Position numbers and translations under genes: made by a program. Shown here one piece after another: positions 5,942 through 13,871 of a DNA stretch of 14,209 bases (within the stretch, counting starts at the first letter, position 1; each line of letters begins with the position of its first letter). The DNA comes from Abditibacteriota bacterium (lineage in GTDB: Bacteria > Armatimonadota > UBA5829). The notes under the pieces are model-generated. The model saw nothing but the letters and a program-made list of their open reading frames with translations. It made no database searches and had not been told where the DNA came from. The stretch lies in assembly GCA_017958015.1 (NCBI GenBank), contig JAGDDM010000295.1, positions 1 to 14,209 of the forward strand, written 5' to 3'.

Positions 5942-6997
5942 TTATTCCTGTTCGAGCACTTTGCTCGTCTTGTAGTCCACGGTCATGGTTCGTCTCACCA
6001 CACCTTCCGTATCGATGTCGCAGCCGATTCTGACAACCTTAAAGGTGTGGGAATCGTGGTCGATGATGAGGGCGTTGGCGATATCCTGAGACTTGGTGCC
6101 GTTTGTTCTGCGCATGCAGCCGCATTTGAATCTTGTGAGAGCGGTGATGCAGAGGGATATCTGGTCCGGATATTCGGGATTGACGTTGGTGTAGTCCCAA
6201 TGGGTGTGGCCGCCGAACCAGCAGGCAAAACTGCCGCCTTTTTTCTTGAACTTGTCCACCGCTTCCTGATAGGCGTCGAAGCATTCATACCAAGCGGAGT
6301 CCGGTTTGTTCTTCCAGTTGAAGATACAGCCGTCCAGGGCCTCGGATTTCCACAGAGGGAAGTGGAAGGCCACAACCACGGTGTAATTCTTCGCCCGGGC
6401 GCCCATGAGGCACTCTTTGAACCACCGGAGCTGAGCGGCTTCGTCCTCGGCGTTCCGGCGGGGGCGGAGCATACAGTCGAGGGCGATGAGACGGACCTTG
6501 TTCTTGGGGTAGTCCTTGTACCAATAGGTCTTGCCCTGTTCGTAGATTACGCCCCAGTCCTTGATGAAGGGAGCGAAAAACTTGTTGTAGGTCTCACCCA
6601 TGGTGGCGAGGTTCACGTCCCAAACGTTGTAACTCGCTTTCCAATTCTCATGGTCCAGGAGAGCGTCGTGGTTGCCCAGGGCAATCAATATCTTCTCGTG
6701 GCCGGGAGTGCCGCCCCAGTAGTCGAAGTCGTTGACCCAAGATTCCTCAACAAGGTCGCCGGTGCAAACCGCGTCGTCGAAGTACCTTTCGTAGGTCTTG
6801 TAGAACTCGCAGTATCTGGCGAACTCAACCTTGTCGCTGTGGACGTCGGTGAAGTGGAACAGAGCCAGGGAGTTTTCCGTGAGAGCGGCTTTCATTCTGC
6901 CTTCAAACTCCGGATTGAGCTCCGCCATGGTTTTGTCCGCCCCGAAGGCGCAGGCGGAAGCTGCGAAAAGAGCGATTGCGAAGAGAAGTTTTTTCAT
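5942..6997 (-). CDS. Secreted calcineurin-like metallophosphoesterase
   Basis: A 351-residue exported binuclear metallophosphoesterase. The N-terminal signal peptide MKKLLFAIALFAASACAFGA is followed by the family motifs in order: FTDVHS (D51, H53), CTGDL (G80, D81), LGNHD (N109, H110, D111), AFHFP (H212) and GGHTH (H264, H266). All metal ligands are present, so it should be active on phosphate esters, probably in the periplasm or outside the cell; substrate (nucleotide, phosphoprotein, lipid or sugar phosphate) is not evident. I chose the ATG at 6997 because AAGGAG lies just upstream and the signal peptide starts there; an in-frame ATG at 7015 only adds six residues before the signal. The gene lies 50 bp after atpC with no terminator between, so read-through from the atp operon is possible. 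Confidence 0.88.
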   Translation of the reverse strand: MKKLLFAIALFAASACAFGADKTMAELNPEFEGRMKAALTENSLALFHFTDVHSDKVEFARYCEFYKTYERYFDDAVCTGDLVEESWVNDFDYWGGTPGHEKILIALGNHDALLDHENWKASYNVWDVNLATMGETYNKFFAPFIKDWGVIYEQGKTYWYKDYPKNKVRLIALDCMLRPRRNAEDEAAQLRWFKECLMGARAKNYTVVVAFHFPLWKSEALDGCIFNWKNKPDSAWYECFDAYQEAVDKFKKKGGSFACWFGGHTHWDYTNVNPEYPDQISLCITALTRFKCGCMRRTNGTKSQDIANALIIDHDSHTFKVVRIGCDIDTEGVVRRTMTVDYKTSKVLEQE

Positions 6998-7047
6998 GTT
7001 TTTTCTCCTTAACAATTCCGTTATACAACACCGCCGAAAGACGCAAA

Positions 7048-7467
7048 TTATTTTCGCCTTGCGGAAACTCCGGCGACTTTGAGCCGCAACAGCGCCCGAT
7101 CCAGTCTGGCCTGAACGCGGTCGTAGTCCGGGCGTGTGTGGTCCTCAAGGAGCTTCAGCGCATGCTCCTTCGCCCGTTCCGCCCGCTCGGTGTCTATTTC
7201 GTCTTCCCGCTCGGCGGCCTCGGCCAGCATCATGACGGTGTTGTCGAGAACTTCCACAAATCCGCCGCTGACCACTATCCGCAGGGGCTCTTTGCCCTCT
7301 TCCAGCAACGTGGCAACCCCCAGCTGCAGCTCGGCTATCACCGGCGCGTGGTCCGCGAGGATTCCCATGAAGCCTCCGGCGGAGGGGATTATGAGGGAGG
7401 TGGCTTTGTCGGTTTCGTAGACGATGCCGTCCGGGTCCGTGACTTTCAGTTCAAAGGTCTTGGCCAT
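7048..7467 (-). CDS. atpC: ATP synthase F1 subunit epsilon
   Basis: Epsilon subunit (139 residues), part of the central stalk that couples rotation to catalysis and often inhibits ATP hydrolysis through its C-terminal helices. The N-terminal beta-sandwich is recognised from 'VTDPDGIVYETDKA', 'PSAGGFMGILADHAPV' and 'GGFVEV'. A charged C-terminal helical region (about 85-139) is complete, so the inhibitory hairpin is probably present. The ATG has GGAGG located inside the end of atpD, and only 5 bases separate it from the atpD stop. It is the last atp gene. Confidence 0.95.
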   Translation of the reverse strand: MAKTFELKVTDPDGIVYETDKATSLIIPSAGGFMGILADHAPVIAELQLGVATLLEEGKEPLRIVVSGGFVEVLDNTVMMLAEAAEREDEIDTERAERAKEHALKLLEDHTRPDYDRVQARLDRALLRLKVAGVSARRK

Positions 7468-7472
7468 GGGGA

Positions 7473-8867
7473 CTAAGCCTCCATCTTCTTCGCTTTCTCG
7501 ACGGCTTCCTCAATGGTGCCCACCATGTAGAAGGCCTGCTCCGGCAGGTGGTCCCACTTGCCCTCGAGGATTTCCTTGAAACCCCGAACCGTGTCCTCTC
7601 TGCGGACGAACTTGCCCGCCAGACCGGTGAACACTTCCGCCACGAACATGGGCTGGGAGAGGAAGTTCTCGATCTTTCTGGCGCGGCTGACAACCAGATT
7701 GTCCTCGTCGGAGAGATCGTCGGCGCCCAAAATGGCGATGATGTCCTGCAAACTTCTGTACTTCTGCAAAATCTCCTGCACGCCTCTGGCCACGTTGTAG
7801 TGGTCCTCGCCCAGCACCGCCGGGGAGAGGATTCTGGAGGTGGAGGCCAGGTGGTCGACCGCCGGGAAGATACCCTTGACGAATATGCTTCTGTCAAGGT
7901 AGGTGGTGGCGTCCAGGAAGGCGAATGTGGTGGCCGGAGCCGGGTCCGTGGGGTCGTCCGCCGGCACGTAAACCGCCTGAATGGAGGTTACGGAACCCTT
8001 GGTGGTGGAGGTAATTCGCTCCTGCAGCGCGCCCATTTCGGTGGCCAAAGTGGGCTGGTAGCCTACCGCTGAGGGCATTCTGCCCAGAAGCGCGGAAACC
8101 TCGCTGCCGCCCTGTACGAACCGGAAAATGTTGTCGATGAACAAAAGGACGTCCCGGCCCTGGGTGTCGCGGAAGTACTCAGCCATGGTGAGAGCGGTGA
8201 GCGGCACCCGGAGTCTGGCCCCCGGAGGCTCGTTCATCTGACCGAAGACCATGGTGGTCTTGTCGATAACGCCGCTTTCCTGCATCTCCAACCAAAGGTC
8301 GTTACCCTCTCTGGTGCGCTCGCCGACGCCGGCGAACACGGAGAAGCCGCCGTGCTCGGTGGCAACGTTGCGGATGAGCTCGGTGATAAGAACGGTTTTG
8401 CCCACGCCCGCGCCGCCGAAAAGACCGATTTTACCGCCCTTGGCGTAGGGGCAGATGAGGTCGATGACCTTCAGACCCGTCTCGAAAACCTCCGTGGCCG
8501 GGATCTGCTCCTCGAAAGCGGGAGCCGCCCGGTGGATGGGGAGCTTTTTGTCGGTCTTGACTTCGCCTCTGCCGTCGATTGTCTCGCCCAGGAGGTTGAA
8601 AACCCTGCCCAGAGTCTCCTCGCCCACGGGGACCCTAATGGAGCTGCCGGTGTCAACGGCTTCCATGCCCCGGACAAGGCCGTCGGTGGACTGCATGGAC
8701 ACGCAGCGAACCACGTTGTTGCCTATCATCTGGGAGACCTCAACGGTGAGAGTGTGGCCCTGAACATCGGGAATCTCCACGGCGTTCAGAATCTTCGGCA
8801 GTTCGTTCTCGTCGAAAGCGATATCCACGACGGGACCGATAACTCGTATAACTTTGCCTTTGTTCAT
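7473..8867 (-). CDS. atpD: ATP synthase F1 subunit beta
   Basis: Catalytic beta subunit of F1 (464 residues, normal length). Walker A GGAGVGKT is at 151-158, the GER motif with the catalytic Glu is E183, and Walker B LLFID ends at D245, followed by the conserved NIFRF..GSEVSALLGRMPSAVGYQPTL region (residues 246-274). The DELSEED lever reads DDLSDED (383-389), a conservative acidic variant. The Shine-Dalgarno is weak (AAAAGG about 8 nt before the ATG), in a 13-nt gap after atpG. The gene lies second to last in the operon, as in most bacteria. All catalytic residues appear intact. Confidence 0.98.
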   Translation of the reverse strand: MNKGKVIRVIGPVVDIAFDENELPKILNAVEIPDVQGHTLTVEVSQMIGNNVVRCVSMQSTDGLVRGMEAVDTGSSIRVPVGEETLGRVFNLLGETIDGRGEVKTDKKLPIHRAAPAFEEQIPATEVFETGLKVIDLICPYAKGGKIGLFGGAGVGKTVLITELIRNVATEHGGFSVFAGVGERTREGNDLWLEMQESGVIDKTTMVFGQMNEPPGARLRVPLTALTMAEYFRDTQGRDVLLFIDNIFRFVQGGSEVSALLGRMPSAVGYQPTLATEMGALQERITSTTKGSVTSIQAVYVPADDPTDPAPATTFAFLDATTYLDRSIFVKGIFPAVDHLASTSRILSPAVLGEDHYNVARGVQEILQKYRSLQDIIAILGADDLSDEDNLVVSRARKIENFLSQPMFVAEVFTGLAGKFVRREDTVRGFKEILEGKWDHLPEQAFYMVGTIEEAVEKAKKMEA

Positions 8868-8880
8868 AATCGTACCTTTT

Positions 8881-9738
8881 TTATTCGAGAGCGGCGGCGC
8901 CGCTGACTATTTCGGTAAGTTCGGTGGTAATGGCGGACTGACGCGCCTTGTTGTACATAAGTGTGAGACCGCCGATAACGTCGTCCGCGTTGTTGGTGGC
9001 GGCCGTCATGGCGGACATTCTCGCCCCCTGCTCGCTGGCCTGGGACTCGATGAGCGCCATGTATAAAAGGGTGTTCATATACCGGGGCAAGAGACTTTGC
9101 AGCAGCAGATCCGGCGAAGGCTCATAAGTGAAATCCGAACCGGAAAGGGAAGCGGAAGTCTCCGGAGCCGCCATGGGCAAAAGCCGCATTGTCGTCGGCT
9201 CCTGGGTCATGGCGGAGATAAACTTGGCGTAAATCATATACACCGCGTCAACCTCGCCCTCGGTGAACCGCTTGGAAAGGTGCTCCGAAAGAGTGGTCAC
9301 CGTGCGGTAATCGGCGCCGGATTTGGGCAGATCCAGCACGTGGACCGTGGGGAACGCCCGCTTCTTGAAGAAAGATATGGCCTTGGAACCCACGGCGATA
9401 ATCTCGATGTCGTTTCTGTCCCTGTCGCCTATCTCCCTCATGGCGTGGTTCATGAGGTTGGTGTTGAAACTGCCCGCCAGACCTCTGTCCGCGCCCACAA
9501 CGATGTAGAGAACCCGCTTTTCCGGCCGGGTTTCCATGAGAGGATGGGTGACGTTGCCCACGCTGCCGGCAAGGTTTTCCACAACTTCCCGCAGCCGCTC
9601 GCTGTAAGGTCTGCCGTTCACGGCTCTGCTCTGAACCTTCTTCAGTTTTGCCGCCGCCACCATTTTCATGGCGCCGGTTATCTTCCGTATGTTGGTTACG
9701 GTTTTTATGCGGCGGCGTATCTCCTTGGTGTTGGCCAT
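8881..9738 (-). CDS. atpG: ATP synthase F1 subunit gamma
   Basis: Gamma subunit (285 residues), the rotating central shaft. The N-terminal helix is family-typical: IRRRIKTV..IRKITGAMKMVAA..KL (residues 8-32). The Rossmann-like domain has VGADRGLAGSFN (81-92). The C-terminal helix ends with 'NKARQ..ITTELTEIVSGA', the part that inserts into the alpha3-beta3 ring. Its ATG shares one base with the atpA stop (TAATG at 9740-9736), implying coupled translation. Confidence 0.97.
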   Translation of the reverse strand: MANTKEIRRRIKTVTNIRKITGAMKMVAAAKLKKVQSRAVNGRPYSERLREVVENLAGSVGNVTHPLMETRPEKRVLYIVVGADRGLAGSFNTNLMNHAMREIGDRDRNDIEIIAVGSKAISFFKKRAFPTVHVLDLPKSGADYRTVTTLSEHLSKRFTEGEVDAVYMIYAKFISAMTQEPTTMRLLPMAAPETSASLSGSDFTYEPSPDLLLQSLLPRYMNTLLYMALIESQASEQGARMSAMTAATNNADDVIGGLTLMYNKARQSAITTELTEIVSGAAALE

Positions 9739-11258
9739 TACAGGGTTTCCTTAAAGGACTCCGTGAAGGCGGCCACGGCGTCGGAGAGTTTCTTCATGTT
9801 GTCGTCGTCGATAACGCCCTGTTCGTCGATGACCTTGCCCAGGTCGGCGAAGTTCTTGTCCATGTAGGCGTAGAGCCGCTTTTCGTATTCGTCGCACTTG
9901 TTCTCGGGAATGTCGTCCAGCATACCCTTGGTGGCGGCGAAGATGATGTAGACCTCTTTCGACGTCTCCATGGGGCTGTACTGGGGCTGCTTCAAAATCT
10001 CCACGATGCGGCGGCCTCTGGCCAGCTGGTTCAGCGTCGCCTTGTCAAGGTCGCTGGCGAACTGGGCAAAAGCCTGCAGGGACCAGTACTGGGCCAGGTC
10101 AAGCTTCAGCTGACCGGTAACCTTCTTCATGGCCTTGGTCTGGGCGGAAGAACCCACACGGGACACGGAGGTACCCACGTTAATGGCGGGCCGAATGCCG
10201 GAATAGAACAAATCCGGCTCAAGGTATATCTGACCGTCGGTAATGGAAATTACGTTGGTGGGAATGTAGGCGGAAATATCGCCGGACTGGGTCTCGATGA
10301 TAGGCAGAGCCGTAAGGCTGCCGCCGCCCAGCTCGTTGTTGAGCTTCGCCGCTCTCTCAAGCAGTCTGGCGTGGAGGTAGAAGATGTCGCCCGGATAGGC
10401 TTCTCTCCCCGGGGGCCGCCGGAGAAGCAGGGAAACCTGTCTGTACGCCTGGGCGTGCTTGCTCAAATCGTCGTAAACGAGGAGGGCGTGCTCGCCCTTG
10501 TCCCGGAAATACTCGCCCATGGCGCAGCCTGCGTAGGGGGCGATGTACTGCAGCGGGGCCGGGTCCGAGGCGGAAGCCACCACAACGGTGGTGTATTCCA
10601 TGGCGCCGTTCCGCTCCAGAGCGGCCACGATGGAAGCCACGGTGGAGAGCTTCTGGCCGATGGCAACGTAGATGCACTTGACGCCCTTGCCCTTCTGGTT
10701 GATGATTGTATCGATGGCCAGAGCGGTTTTGCCGGTCTGCCGGTCGCCGATGATAAGCTCCCGCTGACCGCGGCCGATGGGAATCATGGAGTCCACCGCC
10801 TTGATACCGGTGGCAAGGGCCTCCTTAACCGGCTGTCTGTCCACAACGCCGGGAGCCCGGGTTTCCACGTAGCGGCGCCGGTCGGTCTTAATGTCGCCTT
10901 TGCCGTCCAAAGGCTCGCCCAGGGGGTTCACCACTCTGCCGATGACGGCGTCGCCCACGGGGACGTCGGCGATTCTGCCGGTGCGCTTTACGGTGTCGCC
11001 CTCTTTGATGTCGGTGTCGGGACCGAGAATTATACAGCCCACCGAATCCTCTTCAAGGTTGAGAACCATGCCCTCTATACCGCCGGGGAACTCCACAAGC
11101 TCACCGGCCATGACGTCGGCCAGTCCGTAGATACGGGCAATACCGTCGCCGACGGAGAGGACCGTTCCCACACCCACTTCCGTGAGTTCGTTCTCGAAGG
11201 ACTCGAGGTGGGACCGAAGTATTTTCGTTATTTCGTCCGCTCTTATTTTCTCTGCCAT
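9738..11258 (-). CDS. atpA: ATP synthase F1 subunit alpha
   Basis: Non-catalytic nucleotide-binding alpha subunit (506 residues, normal length). The P-loop GDRQTGKT is at 171-178, and the arginine-finger segment SVSRVGSSAQ, which reaches into the beta active site, is present. The N-terminal helix that docks to delta is intact. GGAGG lies 7 nt before the ATG in a 16-nt gap after atpH. The downstream atpG start overlaps the stop by one base. Confidence 0.98.
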   Translation of the reverse strand: MAEKIRADEITKILRSHLESFENELTEVGVGTVLSVGDGIARIYGLADVMAGELVEFPGGIEGMVLNLEEDSVGCIILGPDTDIKEGDTVKRTGRIADVPVGDAVIGRVVNPLGEPLDGKGDIKTDRRRYVETRAPGVVDRQPVKEALATGIKAVDSMIPIGRGQRELIIGDRQTGKTALAIDTIINQKGKGVKCIYVAIGQKLSTVASIVAALERNGAMEYTTVVVASASDPAPLQYIAPYAGCAMGEYFRDKGEHALLVYDDLSKHAQAYRQVSLLLRRPPGREAYPGDIFYLHARLLERAAKLNNELGGGSLTALPIIETQSGDISAYIPTNVISITDGQIYLEPDLFYSGIRPAINVGTSVSRVGSSAQTKAMKKVTGQLKLDLAQYWSLQAFAQFASDLDKATLNQLARGRRIVEILKQPQYSPMETSKEVYIIFAATKGMLDDIPENKCDEYEKRLYAYMDKNFADLGKVIDEQGVIDDDNMKKLSDAVAAFTESFKETL

Positions 11259-11274
11259 TATTTCCTCCGATATG

Positions 11275-11811
11275 TCAGCCCATCAAGCGGCTTTTCATCA
11301 TATCAAGATTGTTTTTCACACTGCCGTCTATGAGCAAATCCCCCACCTTCACGGTGAGACCGCCCATAACGGACTCGTCCCGGGTCACGATGAGATTTAT
11401 CTTCTTCCCGGTCAAGGATTCCAACTTCGCTTTAAGCGACTCTTTCTGCTCGGGGGTGAGCTCGCCCGCCGCGGTCACGTGGGCGTCAACGATGTTCTCC
11501 GCCTCCGCCTCAACCTTCTTCAGGGTGTCCGCCAGGCTCACGAGAATCTCCTCCCTGCCCTTTTCCGACAACATGGTCATGAAAGCGGCGGTGAGGGGGT
11601 TGACCCGCTCTCCGAAGAGTTCATTAAGGAGCGACGCCTTCTTCTTCCGGGGCACCGCCTGGGACTCAAGGGTCTTAACCAAATCCCCGCTGTCCGCCAC
11701 GGCGGCCGCGATGAGAGACACGTCCTCCCGGACCGCGTCAAGGAGTCCCCCGGATACCGCGGCCTCGTAGAGAGCCTTCACGTAGCGTTCGCTTATCTTG
11801 GAATCAATCAT
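11275..11811 (-). CDS. atpH: ATP synthase F1 subunit delta
   Basis: Delta subunit (178 residues; OSCP homologue), linking the peripheral stalk to the top of F1. The N-terminal six-helix domain begins with SERYVKALYEAA, and the C-terminal signature 'DESVMGGLTVKVGDLLIDGSV' is split over residues about 144-164. The start codon overlaps the atpF stop by 4 nt (ATGA, 11811-11808) with AAGG a few bases upstream, indicating coupled translation of b and delta, which bind each other in the peripheral stalk. Confidence 0.96.
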   Translation of the reverse strand: MIDSKISERYVKALYEAAVSGGLLDAVREDVSLIAAAVADSGDLVKTLESQAVPRKKKASLLNELFGERVNPLTAAFMTMLSEKGREEILVSLADTLKKVEAEAENIVDAHVTAAGELTPEQKESLKAKLESLTGKKINLIVTRDESVMGGLTVKVGDLLIDGSVKNNLDMMKSRLMG

Positions 11812-12305
11812 TTCGCCTTACCGTCCAAACCGGCGATGAAGTCGTCAACCAGCTTTTTGTTGGTTTCCGTGTTCATGTTGGCGCCGATAACCTTGCCGGC
11901 GGCGTCCACCGCAAGCTGAGCTATTTCGTTTTTGACGGCTCTGAAAGCGGCGTCCTTTTCTTCCGCGATTTCGATTCGGGCCTTCTCTTTAATCTCCGCC
12001 GCCTCTTTGCGGGAGTCGTCAAGGATTTGCTTCTTGAGCTCCTCCGCCTCGGTTTCGGCGGCATTCAATTTCTCCGCGACCCGTTCCTTTACGGAAGCCA
12101 TTTGCTTTTCGTACTCCGCCTTCAGAGACTCGGCGCTCTTGCGGTCGTCGGCGGCCTTGGCGTAGTCGCCCTCAATCTCCGACTTCCGAGCGTCAATCAT
12201 CCCAAGTATGGGAGTAAACAGCCATACTTTGAAGATAATGAGCAGAATGGCGAAAGCGCCGATCTGAAGTATGAGTACTTTCGGATCTATGTTAAGTATA
12301 TCCAT
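11808..12305 (-). CDS. atpF: ATP synthase F0 subunit b
   Basis: Subunit b (165 residues), the peripheral-stalk dimer. One N-terminal transmembrane helix (about 11-32) is followed by a long charged coiled coil rich in Ala, Glu and Lys (about 40-140). Only one b-type gene is present, so the stalk is probably a homodimer rather than the b/b' pair seen in cyanobacteria and alphaproteobacteria. No clear Shine-Dalgarno precedes the ATG; no better in-frame start exists upstream because a TAA follows closely in that frame. It is separated from atpE by 127 bp, the longest gap in the operon. Confidence 0.95.
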   Translation of the reverse strand: MDILNIDPKVLILQIGAFAILLIIFKVWLFTPILGMIDARKSEIEGDYAKAADDRKSAESLKAEYEKQMASVKERVAEKLNAAETEAEELKKQILDDSRKEAAEIKEKARIEIAEEKDAAFRAVKNEIAQLAVDAAGKVIGANMNTETNKKLVDDFIAGLDGKAK

Positions 12306-12432
12306 TTGCAGACTTTACGGATTAGGTGTCGGGTATCGGAAAACGTGTTGAGCGGATTATATAACTCACACCGTAATGCCAGTCGGTAGAATCCGCCGCC
12401 TCTGCGGCACATTACCCAAACCCGATATAATC
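12306..12432 (-). promoter_or_regulatory. Structured atpE-atpF intergenic region
   Basis: This 127-bp gap contains a perfect 5-bp hairpin GCCGC/GCGGC with a 4-base loop (12395-12408) nested inside a pairing GTAATG (12373-12378) with CATTAC (12410-12415). No U-run follows, so a simple terminator is unlikely. An mRNA-processing or stabilising element separating the abundant c-subunit message from the downstream message is a plausible but unproven role. Confidence 0.45.
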
Positions 12433-12702
12433 TTATTTCGCCAGGGCGGTAATGAGTTCCTTCACGCTGGGAATGCCCAGGAAGAGAAGAATCAGGGACA
12501 CCAGAAGGGCGTAGATAACCAGAGATTCGATAAGAGCCAGAGCGATAATCATGGCTGTCTGAATCTTGCCGCCGGCTTCGGGCTGTCTGGCGATACCTTC
12601 AAGGGCCGCGGCCGCGGCCTTACCCTGAGCGAGAGCGCCGCCGATAACGGCGATGGGGAGACCGAGACCGATCGCGATCGCGAGAGCTACCAGAAATGAC
12701 AT
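12433..12702 (-). CDS. atpE: ATP synthase F0 subunit c
   Basis: Subunit c (89 residues), a two-helix hairpin forming the ion-carrying rotor ring. The polar loop is ARQPEA (38-43). The ion-binding carboxylate is E59. Aligned by eye to sodium-type c subunits through ARQPEA, Q26, E59, S60 and Y64 match Q32, E65, S66 and Y70 of Ilyobacter tartaricus, while the Thr67 position is L61; chloroplast proton-type c has Ala at the Ser position. Sodium coupling is therefore possible but not certain. The start is the ATG at 12702, which has GGAGG at the right distance and gives the standard length; an upstream in-frame ATG at 12732 would add ten basic residues and overlap the leader hairpin. Confidence 0.96.
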   Translation of the reverse strand: MSFLVALAIAIGLGLPIAVIGGALAQGKAAAAALEGIARQPEAGGKIQTAMIIALALIESLVIYALLVSLILLFLGIPSVKELITALAK

Positions 12703-12773
12703 GTTAATAATCCTCCTTGCGCGGTTGCGCAATATATTGAAATTGTTATCTTCCGCCGGTGGCGGATTGATAC
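12703..12773 (-). promoter_or_regulatory. atpE leader with hairpin abutting the Shine-Dalgarno
   Basis: The 71-bp atpB-atpE gap holds, in transcript order, a CCGCC/GGCGG hairpin (12765-12753), an A/U-rich stretch, and a perfect 6-bp hairpin TTGCGC/GCGCAA with loop AACC (12732-12717). The second hairpin ends exactly where the GGAGGA Shine-Dalgarno (12716-12711) starts. A/U-rich leaders enhance atpE translation in E. coli; a comparable role here is inference. Confidence 0.5.
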
Positions 12774-13487
12774 CTAAGAGTGTTCCTCCTCATGCCCGGC
12801 AATGGCCATGGCGATATACACCGAGAAGAGCATGGAGAAGACGAAGGCCTGAACGGCCGACGTAAAGACGGAAAAGAGGGTTATGGGGAACTGAATGGGA
12901 ATGAGACAGTAGCCCATTACCGAGGTCACAATCAAAATCAAAACGGAAATAACCATTTCCTCGCCGTAGATGTTGCCGAAAAGACGGATAGCCAGGGAAA
13001 GGGGTTTGGCTATCTCGCCGATGATGTGAATCGGCAGCATAAGGGGAGCCAGCCAAATGGGCTCGCCGAGGAAGTGCTTGAAGTAAGCGAGGCCGGACTT
13101 GCGGACGCCGTAGACCTGAACCGTCAGGAAGGCGAAGAGAGCCAGCGCCACGGTGGTGTTGATGTTGGCGGTGGGACTCACGAAGCCCGGAATAATGCCG
13201 AAGAGGTTAAGGGAAAAGATAAAGATGAAGATGGTGCCGATAATGGGAACGGCGGTGCGGGCGGCTTCTTTGCCCACAATGTTCTCCACGAAGGCGGCCA
13301 GACCGCCCACAATCATCTCAAGCACGGTCTGGAACCGGCTCGGGTTCTTCCTGTCGAGCTTGCGGGTGGCGCAAATAGCCGTCACCGCCAAAACAAGCAC
13401 GATGAAGTATGTGACTATGACAGGCTCCGGCACCCATTCGGGCACGAACTTGTACATAAAGTGGAGCCATGTTCCGTGTTCTTCCAT
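12774..13487 (-). CDS. atpB: ATP synthase F0 subunit a
   Basis: Subunit a (237 residues), the stator membrane protein that forms the two ion half-channels beside the c-ring. The essential arginine is R168 in LSLAIRLFGN, followed by IYGEE (173-177). The helix preceding it carries the family segment 'SPTANINTT' (104-112). Several hydrophobic helices span about 22-40, 80-100, 112-128, 145-160, 165-195 and 200-232. The C-terminus is short, acidic and His-containing. The ATG directly follows the atpI stop with GGAGG at 13496-13500. Confidence 0.96.
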   Translation of the reverse strand: MEEHGTWLHFMYKFVPEWVPEPVIVTYFIVLVLAVTAICATRKLDRKNPSRFQTVLEMIVGGLAAFVENIVGKEAARTAVPIIGTIFIFIFSLNLFGIIPGFVSPTANINTTVALALFAFLTVQVYGVRKSGLAYFKHFLGEPIWLAPLMLPIHIIGEIAKPLSLAIRLFGNIYGEEMVISVLILIVTSVMGYCLIPIQFPITLFSVFTSAVQAFVFSMLFSVYIAMAIAGHEEEHS

Positions 13488-13871
13488 TTATCGGTCCTCC
13501 GGGGAATTTTTTGCTCCCCAAACCGCCCCGCCGAGGGCTTCCGCCACGATGACGCTCTGGGTGAGCACCACTCCGAAGCAGAAAGCAATCACGAAGGGGG
13601 CGCTTGAGCCGAAACTCTTTACGATTACCGCCATGAAAGCGACGGTGAGGATAAACATAAGGAGTTTCGCCCACACGAAGATTTTCATGCCCCGCTTTGT
13701 GTCGGAGCCGAGCATTCGGGAAACCGCGAACCGGTATCCGGCCACGATTCCCATTGACAGACAACCACCGAAGACCCAGCCCAGCACCGCGGGAAGGCAC
13801 TTCGTAAGAAGCATGAGCGCCGCCACCGCCGGCAGGATTATCAAGGATATCCGCAGGGCTCTGTCAATCAT
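13488..13871 (-). CDS. atpI: ATP synthase protein I (AtpI/UncI-like) membrane protein
   Basis: A 127-residue membrane protein with four predicted helices (about 8-23, 27-47, 64-84, 91-111), in the position and of the size of AtpI, an accessory factor reported to assist c-ring assembly and stability. Sequence similarity in this family is low, so the call rests on topology and on location between atpZ and atpB. The start is the ATG at 13871, with GAGG upstream; an in-frame ATG at 13961 would overlap atpZ extensively and adds a cysteine-rich non-membrane stretch. The chosen start overlaps the atpZ stop by 8 nt. The stop is immediately followed by the atpB ATG. Confidence 0.8.
   Translation of the reverse strand: MIDRALRISLIILPAVAALMLLTKCLPAVLGWVFGGCLSMGIVAGYRFAVSRMLGSDTKRGMKIFVWAKLLMFILTVAFMAVIVKSFGSSAPFVIAFCFGVVLTQSVIVAEALGGAVWGAKNSPEDR

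Noticed and set aside
7020..7046. Possible - strand promoter for the phosphoesterase (TTGCGT, 15-bp spacer, TATAAC)
   Set aside because: The spacer is too short and the -35 poor; it is suggestive but not good enough to list as a feature.
9648..11333. A 561-codon open frame on the + strand opposite atpA
   Set aside because: Antisense shadow of a strongly conserved gene; Gly/Val/His-rich composition without any family motif, and no ribosome-binding site of note.
12433..13871. N-ATPase type (atpQ/atpR) interpretation of the two small membrane genes upstream of atpB
   Set aside because: N-ATPase operons start with atpD and atpC and have another order; here the order is the standard atpI-B-E-F-H-A-G-D-C with a delta subunit, so atpZ/atpI is the better reading.
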